Counted from the first letter of the stretch, positions 16,305 to 28,201 are shown. The stretch: 64,000 nt of DNA from Naganishia liquefaciens (GCA_013423385.1 BLZA01000013.1:496001-560000); one strand, 5' to 3'. The notes: generated by a model from the sequence alone, not told the origin. Numbers and translations: made by a program.

Positions 16305-19211
16305 ATGCAAATACCATATGGTTATCGTGGTGGAATCAGCAACTCTCTCGATCTAAGGGATCTAGACGTCACAGAATCAAGGCAAGAAGCATTTCATCAT
16401 ATCCTTCCCCACGCCACACCAGCGGCACTCTCCACGGAACTTTCTATGTCGAGCAAATTCTTACCGGGGCCATCGCAATTACTCTCGGCTGACAACTTTG
16501 CGGGACATCTCGATACGCATCATCGCGTAGATCTGCCTTATTATCCACGATCGTCGTCCTACAATCACCCGCAAAGCACCACTTCTACAGAGATTGGGTC
16601 CCGCTACGGAGATCACAATTCGCAAGTTGTGACAAACTCTGGGACATTGACCCCGTCCACGAATCAGGCCTTTCAAAGTCAACCGTTACCCGACTCGAAC
16701 TGGACCTCGGCAACAATAGCGTCCACTACAGCTGCTCTGCCCGAGCAGGCTTCCGAAGATCATCACCGGTATCCTGCTCCCCAAAAGCACGGCCAGCACT
16801 CCAGCTATACGATTCCAGCCTTTACTCCGCCTTTGACCGGACGTGAAGGTTTCAGAACATTTGGGTCTTCCGCTCAGCCCACCGAGGCGCCGGCGCTGTA
16901 TCTGAGCTCCGCACCGGACCCCTTGGAACAGTCAGGGCAACAGCCTGTTTCATTCGAGTCGTACGGCAGACTCCCGTCTTCTGCGGCATTTACATCTTCG
17001 AATCATTTGCCATCGAATAATTCTTACAGAAGTAACAGCTTTCCCGCGCCAGCCGTTCCCGACAACGCTCTACCGTTTCCTGCCTCAGTCACAACACAGC
17101 ATACAGGTGGTTTGACAGCCGGCCGGCTAGGAACCAACACCAAAATTGACGATCCTTCACATTCGCTTGACTTGAATTCTGATATGAATCCGTTTCCGGA
17201 ATATGCAGAAGAATCGCGGAAGAGGATGCGTTATATGGAGGAAGCCCTGGCTCCAGGAAGCCATCCTAAAGACTATCATGGGGACAGAGGGTCTTCCCAT
17301 TCCAAGCGCGACCGGAAAGGTCTGTCTTTCATCCGGTTTCTGATCCTGTGAGAAAGCGACTGACCCGAGAACGTTCACACGCAGGGCCGAATCCACCGAT
17401 CTCGATACATAGCAATCACACCATGTCTAGTGGACTGCCCGGGACCTTCGATAATCCGCTGTCCTCCGCTTCGAATACCTTTTCTGCGCATTCCACCGGC
17501 GGTCCAATGCAGACACCATATTCAACTGCCGGCCGATTCCTCCCGCATCAGAGCCCACCTACATCGTCCAGAGGGGATCAATTCATCAACGCTCCCGGTT
17601 TTCAAACCGATTATCCCGTCGGAGGCTTGAACATTCCGGTTCGCGGTAATTCAGCAGAGCCTTTTTTTGCGGAGGCGCGCGGCATCGCAGATCGTTTCCA
17701 TCGCGAAATGTCAGCCTTGTTGGTACGTGACTCTCGACACACAAGCTGTTAACGTCGTTCTCAATATTGAAATCCGCTCTCTAGGCTCGGACTCCAAGTT
17801 CCCTACTCAGTCAGGTAATCAAAGCTGAAGATGAAAGCAGCACTCCGCTCGAATACGCTCGACGGGTCATAGACGAAGTCAAACGCGTATCTATGGCTTT
17901 GGTTAGTCGATTGCTTGGGACTTCTTCAGTGCGAATACATCGCTGATGGTGATTTCCCCTCTGCAGCATTCATCATCGCCAAGCTTAACTGTCAATACCA
18001 TGAGCAACAACAAGTACCAGGGCCCTCAAGGCCCGTCTCCGATCAACCCGTCTCCTCTGGCGCCATACGCCAGTCAGCCCATCAATCCTTCTCCAATGCT
18101 TTCAGGCGATGCATGGAGGCCAGGAACGTCACAGGGCCAGACGGAAAACTACGCCTCTGCCTCAGCAACCGCTATGCAGGGCCCTGGTACAGCAGGATTC
18201 CACCCACAGAACAGCTCGGCCGCGTACAGCAATAACGGCCAGATCCCGAGCTTGAGTGGTGATTACCCAGAAGGCAACCGTTGGTCACAGATACCGCCGC
18301 CACCAACGTCTGCATTTGGCTCAGCAGACCAAGGCTCTTACGCAGAGGTACAAAGGACGCGTCCAACGACAAATCTACAATCTGGTTCGGATCACCCAAA
18401 CAACCTATCCTCTACGCGCACACCTAATTCAGCTGTACCTCACGCGCCATTACCTGCCGGTGTCCAAGTTGGCGCCTCAATCAGTCCAAATGACCGTGAC
18501 AAAGGCTCCCGGCGGAAATTGGTGGAGCAGGATGGGCATGAGAAGGAAGATTCACAAGAAAGCGAAAGGGCAGACAACAAGGGATACAAATCACGATCTA
18601 GGCGTCAACCTAACGGTCCGTGGCGGGAAGAGGAAGCGGAGAAGCTCAAACGCCTGGCCGAAGAGTCCAAGGGCAAGAATTCGAACATTGCACCGGACGA
18701 AATCGACTGGGATTACGTGGTTTCCGGATTCGAAAATACGAGAACGCGGCACCAGATCCTGATAAAGGCAGTGTACCTTGGTATTCGGCGTGAGTGTTGC
18801 CCGGTGCAAATCCATTGACAATGAGCTGATTGCCGTTCTCTTCTATCAGCGACTACAACTCATCAATCTCGATTGGTCCGTCAAAAGCAATATCTCGGAA
18901 AAGAGCAGGCGATTCCTGGCCTCACTCCAGCAAAGCTGAAACAGTATCTGGACGAAAGAAGGGAAGAAGAGCATGACATGGAAGTCCTGGGTATCGACAA
19001 AGAGGAAGCGGCTGCGAGGCGAAAGCAGCTCAAAGCTAAAAGGAAGAAGGCGGAGCTCGAAGCAGAGATACAGGCTAAAGCGGAGAATGGCTACATTGCG
19101 GGCATGCCGGAGTCTACCGCACCGACGTTTGGCGGAGTAGTTTCGAATCAGGAGTCGACACAATACCCGCCGCAGGCGCAACCGCAGGGTCATTGGTTGG
19201 GTCACCAGTAA
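16305..19211 (+). CDS. Large Myb/SANT-like protein, candidate transcription regulator
   Basis: Five exons (16305-17319, 17385-17722, 17785-17901, 17967-18789, 18850-19211) give 884 residues from MQIPYGYRGG. The open frame reaches further upstream, so a slightly longer start is possible. Most of the protein is Ser/Pro/Gln/Asn-rich and probably disordered, with a basic KRMRYMEEA..SKRDRK segment near residues 310-340. The only folded segment is a tryptophan-spaced helical block near residues 710-770 (PNGPWREEEAEKLKRLAEES, then DEIDWDYVVSGF and NTRTRHQILIKAV). This resembles a Myb/SANT repeat in which the middle and last tryptophans are partly kept. A Lys/Glu-rich coiled segment (EEAAARRKQLKAKRKKAELE) follows. 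The target is unknown. It converges on the mysC-like gene with a 222-bp gap, so a pathway-regulator role is possible but only inferred. Confidence 0.8.
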
Positions 19212-19433
19212 CTCGAAAACAGCCACCGATGCAGCATAGCTCCTAGTTGTATTTCCTGACAGTCGTGGGTCAGACACTTTCAGAGTCGGTGGTCTCGCCC
19301 ACATTCACGATTGGTGCATAGCGCCTTTGATATTCATGTGTCTTTAAATGCCATCAAAACTGTTCGTTGAGCTCAAAGGGGTCCAGCAGCCGACATCCCA
19401 TGCGGAATTGCAGAAATAACCCTCTCGAGCCGT

Positions 19434-21583
19434 TTATGCCTCGAAAATCCGACCCGTGCTGACATTGATCTGCGAACATCGGATTTGCAAATCATCAGCT
19501 CCACAAGGAAAGAGGCGACATGGAATACCCACCCGAGTCCACTTCTTCCCTTGCCACCAGCGCTTAATGAGAAGGCTGGGCCACCATACGTGCCAGAGAA
19601 CCAGGAAGGGCAGCGGATCGTCAGCCGTTAATGTTGGGTCTACGCGTAGTCGGAATGGCGACTCGTCCGGGAGAAGCGAATTGCGCTGGTCCCATGAGAG
19701 ACAACACGCAGGAAGTGAGGGATGAACTACTTCCAGGACGTCGGGAAGCGGTAATACGTAGGGCAGAAGTCGCATAATAACGTCGTTATAGAGCCACGTT
19801 CGGGGCAGAACTCGAGCATCCGGTCGCAAGATCTTCTCCGCAATAAATTTGGTATGAGGTGTCGGATAGCAGGAAGCAAGAGAATTGACAGGAAGCAAGA
19901 TAATGGCGGTGTGGACCCGAGGATTGCATTCGATGGGGTACATCTCGCCATTCCGCGTGGAAAGGATGAAATCGAAGGAGAAGTGGCCGTTGAGACGCCG
20001 ATGGGCGCCGTTCGACATGGGCTTCTTGCCCAGCTTGTTCAAGAAGTCGACGGTCCATTTCTCGGCGCGCCTTCCGACTTCGCGTTGCGTCCAGTTCTCG
20101 TACGTCATGAGCATATCGTTGCTGGGGCATGTCACAAACGCAGTGACTTGGCCATCAACAACGGAAGCGTGAGTGCACCATTCTGATGGAGGTGTTATCA
20201 TAGCGTCATACCAGAGTCCATGGAGAGAAAGGCTTACCTTGACCAGGAATAAATTCTTGAATAACGTAGGGATACTTTGTGCTCATTTTGAGCTTGAGGC
20301 TCTCGAAGTCCCTTCTAGTTTGAGTCATCTCCTTGTTGTCCCCCTTGAACGGGAACAGCGTCAAGTCGCCCCGATTCTCATCCAATTCTGTGCACTTGAT
20401 GATATACCCGACTTCCTTGCCTTCGGCATCCAATCGGACTTCCTTGAGAAAGTTGATAGCTTCGTCAACACTGTGTACCAACTTGCCCTTGGGAACGGCG
20501 AAACCGAGTTCTTCGACTAATTGTTGAAACCGATCCTTATCGTGCAGGTCGAGTACCGTTTCCGGGTCCTGGATGAATGTACGACATTTGCCGCCGGTCT
20601 TTGCACTCATCTCTTCAGCCGCTTTCGCATCTTCGACAGTTGAGCCTGCCCCGCAAACAGGAAGGAATAGGTCCACATGATGCTCGATCGCGAGCGAGAT
20701 CAGCGCTCTGGAATATGCCGAGAAATTGGCGACAGGCGAGGGCAAGATGTGGAATGAATCCACAGCCGAGGAGTACTTCATGGGACAGAGCTCTCCCCAG
20801 CTGTAAAAGATGTCAGATCATCTACACCTGGGCAGTGATTGCTTCCAGAGAGACCTACCCAGCCTCTTCGACACCGATAACTGTCCATCCAGCGCGTTTG
20901 AATGCTCTCGCTAGTCTGCACATGAGTCGTATGAAGAGTCAAGGCAAGGATTATGCAGCGAATTGATGGAACTTACGTCAGACCTTTCGCCATCCTTCCT
21001 CCACTAATCATGACGGTGCCCTTGCTCCTGCTGCTGGTCTCGTTGATTCTTCTCGTCTGGAAACGCACGGACTCTTCTCCTAAGAAAAGATCTCTGAGTA
21101 GGCAGATCGCAACGGCCGCTAGAGAGATGGGAAGCAGCGCCAGACCCAATATGGGCATGACCACGCTTGACGCGAAGTTTTGTATTGGGGATGGCGTCGT
21201 GCGAACCATGATAATCGCAGGAGGACGATCTTCGAACGGGAACGTCGAGGACTGGTACGCGATAAATGGCGATTCCGATTCCTCAATGAGTCTCTGATAG
21301 ATCTCAACGAAGATGTCGACTACTGAAACTCGGTCGTCTCGCCTGATAAGCTGCCAGATACCGCCTTTAGTCAGCCGGAACAGCGGAAACCGTGATGCGT
21401 GACGTCGATATGGAGGATCGAGCGTGTCTCACTTCCCATCCCGCTCCCGATCCCGCTCGATGGATGATGACGAATCATGTGCCTGGCAAGATGATCTCTC
21501 TCTTTCTCTGTTTCCTTGTGTCTGTCTCTCTCTCTCTCCGAAGGAGATCTGTTGTAGCTGGAGGCATGATCTGTCGGCTTCAT
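19434..21583 (-). CDS. mysC: ATP-grasp ligase with hydrophobic anchor, mycosporine-type (MysC-like)
   Basis: Would ligate an amino acid to 4-deoxygadusol using ATP, the mycosporine-forming step. Six exons (21583-21433, 21364-20977, 20915-20859, 20800-20238, 20182-19533, 19469-19434) give 614 residues. Visible parts: a charged N-terminus, a hydrophobic segment near residues 114-141 (MPILGLALLPISLAAVAICL), then SKGTVMISGGRMAKGLTLAR and FLPVCGAGSTVEDAKA. The ATP-grasp body has GYIIKCTELDENRGDLTLFP, YVIQEFIPGQEWCTHASVVD and the metal-binding strand YPIECNPRVHTA near 470. A second hydrophobic stretch (LPFLVLWHVWWPSLLIKRWW) precedes the NVSTGRIFEA end. The first exon is the weak point: the frame of exon 2 stays open a little past the chosen acceptor, and the start could instead be at 21706. 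The last intron (19470-19532) is 63 nt, stop-free and in frame. It lies 319 bp downstream of the mysA-like gene on the same strand. Confidence 0.85.
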
Positions 21584-21902
21584 TCGTGATTGTCGAAAGT
21601 CGATTGGCGCGGGGTGTCGACTACGGATTGGCCGAACATGGAAGTCGACAGCTCGTCTGGCGCATGAAAGTATTCCGCGACGTTTGACGCTTAAAGCCCA
21701 GAACAAATGCGTGAATGAAGCCCATGATATAGCCCATGATTACAATGATATGCGAAGTTACTACTTTTTGTACATTGGCCTAAGCCCCTATTTGTATTCT
21801 CTTGTATTCCTTCTTGGAAGCTTCAATGTCGGATGACCTATGATGCCTCTTTTGTTGTTCATTTTATTGTTGTAGAAAAGTTAGACTTTGAAGTGCACGG
21901 AT

Positions 21903-23466
21903 TTAGGCGGCAACCTTAATGGCACCGGACTCGGAGTCAGTGACCTTGCCATTGACTGGAATGGCACCCGCGGCAATGGCAGCCTGCTTGACACCCTGGC
22001 CATTGACCTTCTTCTGCGACTCGGCAGCGCCGTTGCCGTTCTTCTGGGCCAGGTAAGAGTTGACATCCTCTCCGAGGTCTCCGGCATCGACGTAAGCCTC
22101 CTTGCCTTCGTAACCGGGGTACTGCTTCTTGACGAACTCCTTGTGGATCTTCAAGGTCTCCTTCAATTCCTCGTCGGAGACATCGTTCAAGAAAGTGCAC
22201 TTTCCGAACTCGCCCTCTGGCACGACGAATCGCTGCTTGCCGTCTCGGGTCTTCTTGATGGCCTGAGTGGCAACGATAATGAGATCTTCATCGAAGCATT
22301 CGTGATCGATGGAAAGACCGATAGAGGTAACGAGGTTGAAGTATTCGTCCCGCTGAGCATCAGAGAGCATGCCTCGCTTGTGGCCCAAAGTGATCGAGTA
22401 GGCCATATCGATGTTGATGGCGTGACCGTGACGAAGCGGGACCTTGGGGGTCAATTCGAGAGTAGGCGACCACGAGTGACCGAAGGCGATGACTCGGTCG
22501 AGACCCAACTCGTGCAAGTTCGGCGTCTCGAGCTTAAGCATGACATCGATACCCCGCTTCTCGATTTCCTCGGCAGGGCCGAGAAGGTGCTCAGCGCCCT
22601 CCTTGTGACCGTAGGCGTTCTCGACGAGGTCCTTGCCATGCTTGACGAGCAGGTCCCAGACACGCTTGTCGGCACAGGTGGAGATCTTGATCAATTCGGC
22701 GGTACCGTTTCGGACCTGGCCGATGGGTAGGGTCTTCAAGAAGGAGAAGTCGAGGTAGGTGTCCTGGGGCTAAAAGTCGCAGAGCGGTAAGCATCGACTT
22801 GATAGACTAAGCAAGCAACCGGCAATACTAACAGCATGGTAGGCACCCAATCGGTTCTTGAGCTTCTTGTGGTTCAGTCCGACCTTGATCGAGACAGAGG
22901 CGTCAATGAGACCGATCAGAGTGGTAGGCACTCGGATGAAGTTGGAAGATCGTCGGTAAGATGCGCAAGCATAACCGGCGCTACAAGACGAGACATAAAT
23001 GAGCCGCGAATCCACGTTCGACTACCCAGTCTGACTTACACGTCAGTAACGAGACCGCCACCGACGACGAGGACAGGCTCCTTTCGGATAAGACCCTCAG
23101 CATCCATGAAGTCAACGATTTCGTTGAAGGTGTCCATGTTCTTGTTGATTTCACCGCCCTTGATGATCTTCCATGCCACCGGGATAGAGTAGTGGCTGAA
23201 GTACTTGTCAATAGTCTCCTTGTAGATACCGGCAACGTCTGGAAACGTGAACATTAGCTTTTATCCCATAGGCGAAGGGAATGAGACTCACTCTGGTCGA
23301 TAACGATCAGGACTCGCTTCCACGGCTTGTATGTTTCGGCCAACTTGGCGTGGGAAACGTCGAAGACGGGGCTGACATAGTGGAATCGGTAGTCGAGCTT
23401 CTCAGCACCGATGACTCGCATTCCAGTGGGAGTCTGCTGGACTTCAGCGGTAAGGTCGGACGCCAT
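21903..23466 (-). CDS. mysA: Sugar-phosphate cyclase, desmethyl-4-deoxygadusol synthase type (MysA-like)
   Basis: Would cyclise sedoheptulose 7-phosphate to desmethyl-4-deoxygadusol with NAD+ and a divalent metal, the first committed step to mycosporines. Four exons (23466-23292, 23238-23040, 22980-22833, 22769-21903) give 462 residues. Family signs: [20 protein letters not shown] (NAD-binding loop), [31 protein letters not shown] near residue 192, and [12 protein letters not shown] with [13 protein letters not shown] near 260-280. The GHSWSP segment replaces the FGHTFGHA of true dehydroquinate synthases and is the feature of the EEVS/DDGS branch. This protein is therefore not the shikimate enzyme, which in fungi sits in the AROM polypeptide. 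The C-terminal 60 residues are Ala/Gly/Lys-rich and variable. It is divergent from the methyltransferase gene across 2.9 kb. Confidence 0.92.
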
Positions 23467-26388
23467 TGTGATTGAGTTTTATGGGAAAGGGTTCGATTGG
23501 GGTAGGTTGCTTCTGCGGTTGATGCAAAAGGAAAGTGTTGAATGCAATTGCAGACGAGGGGTTGCATACTGAAGACCGCCTCCGGTCGAGGATATATATA
23601 TCTCTGTTCAAGGCGCTGCAGGCTTCCTAAACATCCCATGAAGCACGATCGGATCAAGCCAAGAGGGGAATCGGGAGAGGACCGCTATCACTCCCACTCA
23701 TCATCGATGTGCTCTAGCGGATGCTACTTGACGGCAGTCAGCGATGGGTTTGTAACCGATGGCACAAGACGGAAGCCCGGTGGTTGAGCTAGCAGCTGAG
23801 CTAGCTGTTGAGCCCAGCGGCATCAAAGGCTTGTTTGCGGTGAACGGTGTCAAAGCTCCGTCCCTGTGTCAAGACCCCTTTCTGCAGTGAATTACATCAG
23901 TTGATCCGAAAGCCGGAAAACGAATAGCGCCGCCGGTAGCGCCGGTCGATGGGCGTTCTTGATTCTGTGTAGTGGACGCGGAATCGCAGAAGGCATCGCG
24001 GGGAAGGGAGATTCGGCGACGCCCGGCAGGAGTCTTCAACAGCTCTTCTGACTTATTCGTCATGAAACGTTCGATACCGAGTAGTTCGATGATGATTCTA
24101 CGATTGTGAGATCGCGACTCGATCAAGCTTATTAGCGTCAAAGCAGCTCTGAGTTTTACGAGCTGCTTTACGAGCGGGCCTGCCTGAATTCTTCCCGTTT
24201 CGGGCAAGATATCTATCAGATTACAGAAGTACACAGCAGAAGATCACGATCATGGAGCGCAAATGGTTGCGTTCTTCTGGAAGCTATTCCGCAGCACAAC
24301 GCCAGACAGTCTTGAGGTAGGTCCCGTTCGATTGCTCAACACAGTCTGCATCGGCTGGCCTTTACATCGCACTGTGTTCAGCGAAACGCTTCCCCGGAGA
24401 AAGCAGGGAAAGAAGGATCCAGGCTTTACGCACTGTATCGTAGGATTGCTTGATGGTATGGAAGAACAGCCAATGTGAGTAGCTTTGGGGTAGGTCAAGG
24501 AGTCCACATTGATTTATTCGGTGCCTGAAGAGCGCTTTACTGTAAAAAAGGCGTCACAATGCTGACCAGCCTGACTGAGGGTAGCCTGAGAGCAAGGCCT
24601 CTTTGAGTCATACGTTGTGAGATCAAAGTATCCGCTGCAAGTCGGTGACAGAATAGCAGGCAAAGTGCGCCCGATGAACCGAAGAGTGAGAACTCGGAGC
24701 TATCGTATCAGCTATCATAGCAGGCAGCGCTGTCTCAGATGACGTTTTACCTATCCCGCAGTATCATAATCACGCATCCAGGCAGAGGTCGCACGTCGCT
24801 ATCTGAAACAGCTTCTGAAACCAGCCGTTTTACGAAATTTATGGATACTTGGAGATGCTTTGAAGCCCCTTTTCGCTATGTACCGTCCACTTTTTGGCAC
24901 CGGTGGATGCCGGGTACTGATTCGTAGTATTCCCAATAGTCATCAGGTTGTCGCTTCTCTTGCATCATCGAGTTGCAAGCGCTTCGACCAGCGATGGGGC
25001 AGCAGGGATCGACCGAATTTGTTTACGGGAGACGGGAGAAGCTGCGGGGAAAGCAGAAGACTACCTGGATCCCGCAGCGATCAGCTAACACTCGTTACAG
25101 CTCTTTCGCAACTGTTTTCTGTCAGCTCTCATAGTGCTTTCATGTCCCCCTTTCTTGGGAGTTCAAGTTTTATGCTATCGTTCTTCAGCTCCTCGTCATC
25201 CAGGCGATCCCACCGTTGATTGGTACGTCCAAAGGATAAAGTCGGCCGTCGAGCCGTCGAGGTGCGTATGAGGTTGAGACAGCCATGAGGACTTCACATG
25301 AAGCCACCGGCAACTCTGTCGGCTGTTAAATCCACTCGAAGTTGGACTAGCTGTTCAACTGACTGTTAAACTTGCCACACAGCGCTTGTATTTTATAGCG
25401 GAATCTGCTGCACTTATCTCTAATTATGAAAGCTGTCAGGAAATTGTCAGGCAGCCCATCATCCGTGATCGACACGGTGACCTGTGATCAATGATCTATG
25501 AGACTCTCATCAGTCATTTGATCAGTAATCATCAGGAATGCCAATCGGCGCGAGTCCGAGCATCGTGGCATATCCGGATCATTGAGTTCATGAAGCACGA
25601 ATCAAACGGCTATTCAAACAGAGTGACGATTTTGGCTCTGATGGGGTATCAACTGTGCTTCTCACAGCATCAGGAGTCTCCGCGATTTCTGATAATAGCT
25701 GTAGAAGCGTGCATGAAGCTATAACGAGCGATCACAGGCTGTGACCGCGGTGTCGAGCTTTATCGTCATCGTTCCTGATCGCACTCGTCAAGGACAACGG
25801 ACCAACGGCTAGTTTTCTCCGATTGGATTCTCGCTATTCGATAGATCGATCTCACGGACCATATCCTGTTAGCGCGGACATGCCCCATTACCAATGCAGT
25901 CATGCAGCATCCACGAGCAATGCCACAGCCACAAGGCTACATCGCACGGGGCTCAACAGTCGTCAGGTCAACAGATCTTATCTAATCAACAACTTTCTCC
26001 CAAAAATCATGATTCACCATCGTTTCTTTGCCTCGATTTTATGGTTGTCATGATCATCACAGTTTTGCAAAACGCCGCAAGGGATCATCGCGTCCACGCG
26101 CTGTTCAAGCTTGGAATCGGGATTGCAGCCGATATCCCGATCTCATGACACAGAAGCTGCATCGATGAGTAAGGTTCGCGACGGGCGTCATGCGCGAGTG
26201 TCAGGAACGCCATGGTCCAGAACGCAGATGAGGGTCCTCTGTTCGAAACAGGACTTGAAGCAATTCCGGTCGTCCTAAATATCAGAGCTCCCTGTTTGTA
26301 GCCATTGATACCTCTCTTATCCGCATCGCGAAAGCCTCTTCTGCGTGCTTGAAAGCTAGTCCTTGTTCCAAATTTCTACACCATAAGT
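23467..26388. promoter_or_regulatory. 2.9-kb divergent region between mysA-like and mysB-like genes
   Basis: No coding model is supported on either strand; open frames are short and lack motifs. A spacer this long between two co-functional genes suggests extended regulatory DNA. A cluster of GATC tetramers lies on the methyltransferase side (25467-25851, with further copies to about 26145). The part near 23775-23810 contains repeated GAGCTAGC-like palindromic motifs. Confidence 0.5.
25467..25851. promoter_or_regulatory. GATC cluster, candidate light-response region
   Basis: Nine GATC tetramers occur in 385 bp (about 25467, 25486, 25493, 25520, 25577, 25730, 25777, 25844, 25848), against roughly 1.5 expected by chance at even base composition. 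Two overlap as AGATCGATCT. GATC-containing elements are known white-collar-complex targets in Neurospora, and fungal mycosporine production is often light-induced. The link is inference. Confidence 0.3.
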
Positions 26389-27788
26389 ATGGCACCCGTC
26401 GCAATTGACGAGCGCCCAGCTCCTCCCAAGTATCATGGTGAGTGAGCGAGCCTTTCGTGGTATCGCTATATGGTTTCACGCCGCCTGGTACTGATCCTTT
26501 TCGTCTTCTCCAGAACCCGTACAGGGAACCGTATACCACGTACGCAAAGCAAGGGACCCTGTAGACAAGTTAACGCTGACTCGGCGCAATCTCAGGGGGA
26601 CGGACGTGAAGAGGCCCTCTTGAAGCACTTGCAATCTCTTCCGGAACTCCAGAACAATCCAGGAACCCAGCCGGTCTTGGACGCGATTCACGAGTTTGGA
26701 AAGGGGGAAAACCGATACCTGATGAGCGTTGGTGACACAAAGGGCACGGGAATCGAAAAGTTGATCAACGAAAAGAAGCCCAAAGTGAGTGGCCAAGCAC
26801 GAGTAGGCGCTGACATCGCAGGACTGATCACATCTGGGCTAATGAAGCTCGTACTCGAATTGGGTTCCTACGTCGGTTACTCTGCTATCTGCTTTGCTCG
26901 AGTGAGTCTCAGGCATTTGACCGGAAAGCCGACACTGATCTTAACTCCACGGTAGCACCTGCCCAAGCTACACCCCGACAGTATCTACCCTGCCAACTGG
27001 ACCGGCGATGTCAACGAGGATAAGGCGGGTTACATCTCGCTCGAGAAGAGTGAAGTCTATGCAGCAACAGCGAGAGGAGCTCTAGAGTTGGCGGGTCTCG
27101 GTGATGTGGTCAAGGTCAGTCTCGATCAACTGCAAATGTGGACCTGCCACTGAGCTTCCGATAAACGTTACACCCAGATTGTTACCGGTTCATCGACGCC
27201 TTCGTTGAAGAATCTTCGAAAGACCCTCAACTTGCCCCGCCCTCTCAAGTTCGACATGGTCTTTATCGATCACTTGAAGGTGGGCAGACTACACATCATG
27301 GCGACACGATGATCATGCTTATTCCTTCTGGATCAGCCTTTGTACACGAACGATCTCAAGGTGATGGAAGAGGAAGGTCTCGTTGCTCCAGTCAGTCGCA
27401 TTCTGCCAGAAGCATTTCGTTCAACCTGACCATCTCGTTGCAGGGAACAATCATTGTTGCGGACAATGTCGTCAAGCCTGGAAACCCGCCCTACCTTTCA
27501 TACGTTCGAGCGACTCCTGCCCAGAAGCGAGCCATGCTCGATCGTCCTCCGTTGAAGACGCAGCCCGCCACCACCCCCAACCCTGCTGACGCCAACGACT
27601 GGGAGACGGCGTTCTGTGACGGTCCTTTGGAGGAGACTTTGTGGACTCCTGATGAGAGTGATGGTGTCACGGGCCGGGGTGATCCTGATCTCGTCTACAG
27701 CAGCGAGATGATTGGCGGATGGGACCCTTACACTGGCGAGCGAGACGCTTGCGAGGTGTCCGTTTGCCTGCGCAAGGAGTCGAACTAG
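26389..27788 (+). CDS. mysB: COMT-type SAM-dependent O-methyltransferase, mycosporine cluster (MysB role)
   Basis: Would methylate desmethyl-4-deoxygadusol to 4-deoxygadusol. Eight exons (26389-26437, 26514-26560, 26596-26784, 26848-26901, 26956-27114, 27178-27279, 27337-27390, 27444-27788) give 332 residues. SAM motif I is LVLELGSYVGYSAI, of the catechol O-methyltransferase type. The metal and catalytic residues of COMT are kept in MVFIDHLKPLY (Asp, Lys) and IIVADNVVKPG (Asp-Asn). The C-terminal 100 residues are an acidic extension beyond the COMT core (DANDWETAF, IGGWDPYTGERDACEVSVCL). One intron is only 35 nt (26561-26595), and the third ends in an AAG acceptor because the upstream CAG would put a stop in frame. 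The fold differs from the cyanobacterial MysB, so the name is functional, not orthologous. Confidence 0.9.
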
Positions 27789-28201
27789 ATCGAAAATCAG
27801 GAGGCCAAGAAAAGAATGATTCAAATGAGGGCGGAAGAGATGATAGCGTTTGAAGAGGCAAAATAGCGACACAAGATCGCATTGTAGGGTAACAGGAAAA
27901 GCTATAGGGTTGTGCGATTATCCCCACGAAAATAGTCGAGGACTGAGATGGAGGGTGTTGCGCGTTATCACTTGTGCTTGTTTGCCTCAGCGAGCGACTA
28001 GTCGATCGGGCCTGGTTATCAATCCTCATCTGTCGTCGACCGCCAAATTCTCTTCATCATTGCAATAGGACTTTCCCTATCTATACAAAAAGTACGGGTC
28101 GAGCCAGCGCCGCGGTTCGCCCGTGGGATTCGAGGCAGGTCGCCCCGTTTTCCTGCTCCCTCCTCAGCACATATGCTCATCGTTAAAGCCTACACGCTGG
28201 T
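27789..28201. other. Convergent 3' region between mysB-like and ATP20
   Basis: No gene seen. It should hold the 3' ends and poly(A) sites of both flanking genes. Confidence 0.5.

Noticed and set aside
17333-17384. Alternative donor GTGAGA for the first intron of the Myb-like gene
   Set aside because: Using it puts a stop codon shortly after the junction; the GTCTGT donor at 17320 keeps the long frame open.
21495-21540. CT-rich simple sequence as a promoter pyrimidine tract
   Set aside because: In the preferred model it is coding (Arg/Glu-rich) in the first exon of the mysC-like gene. The leader interpretation remains possible but is not needed.
21888-22730. 280-codon open frame on the plus strand
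   Set aside because: It mirrors the last exon of the mysA-like gene codon for codon. It is an antisense shadow caused by strong codon bias, with no family match and low-complexity Leu/Val content.
21903-23466. Cyclase as a shikimate-pathway dehydroquinate synthase
   Set aside because: The active-site segment reads GHSWSP, not GHTFGH, and fungi carry that activity in the pentafunctional AROM protein. The neighbours are a methyltransferase and an ATP-grasp ligase.
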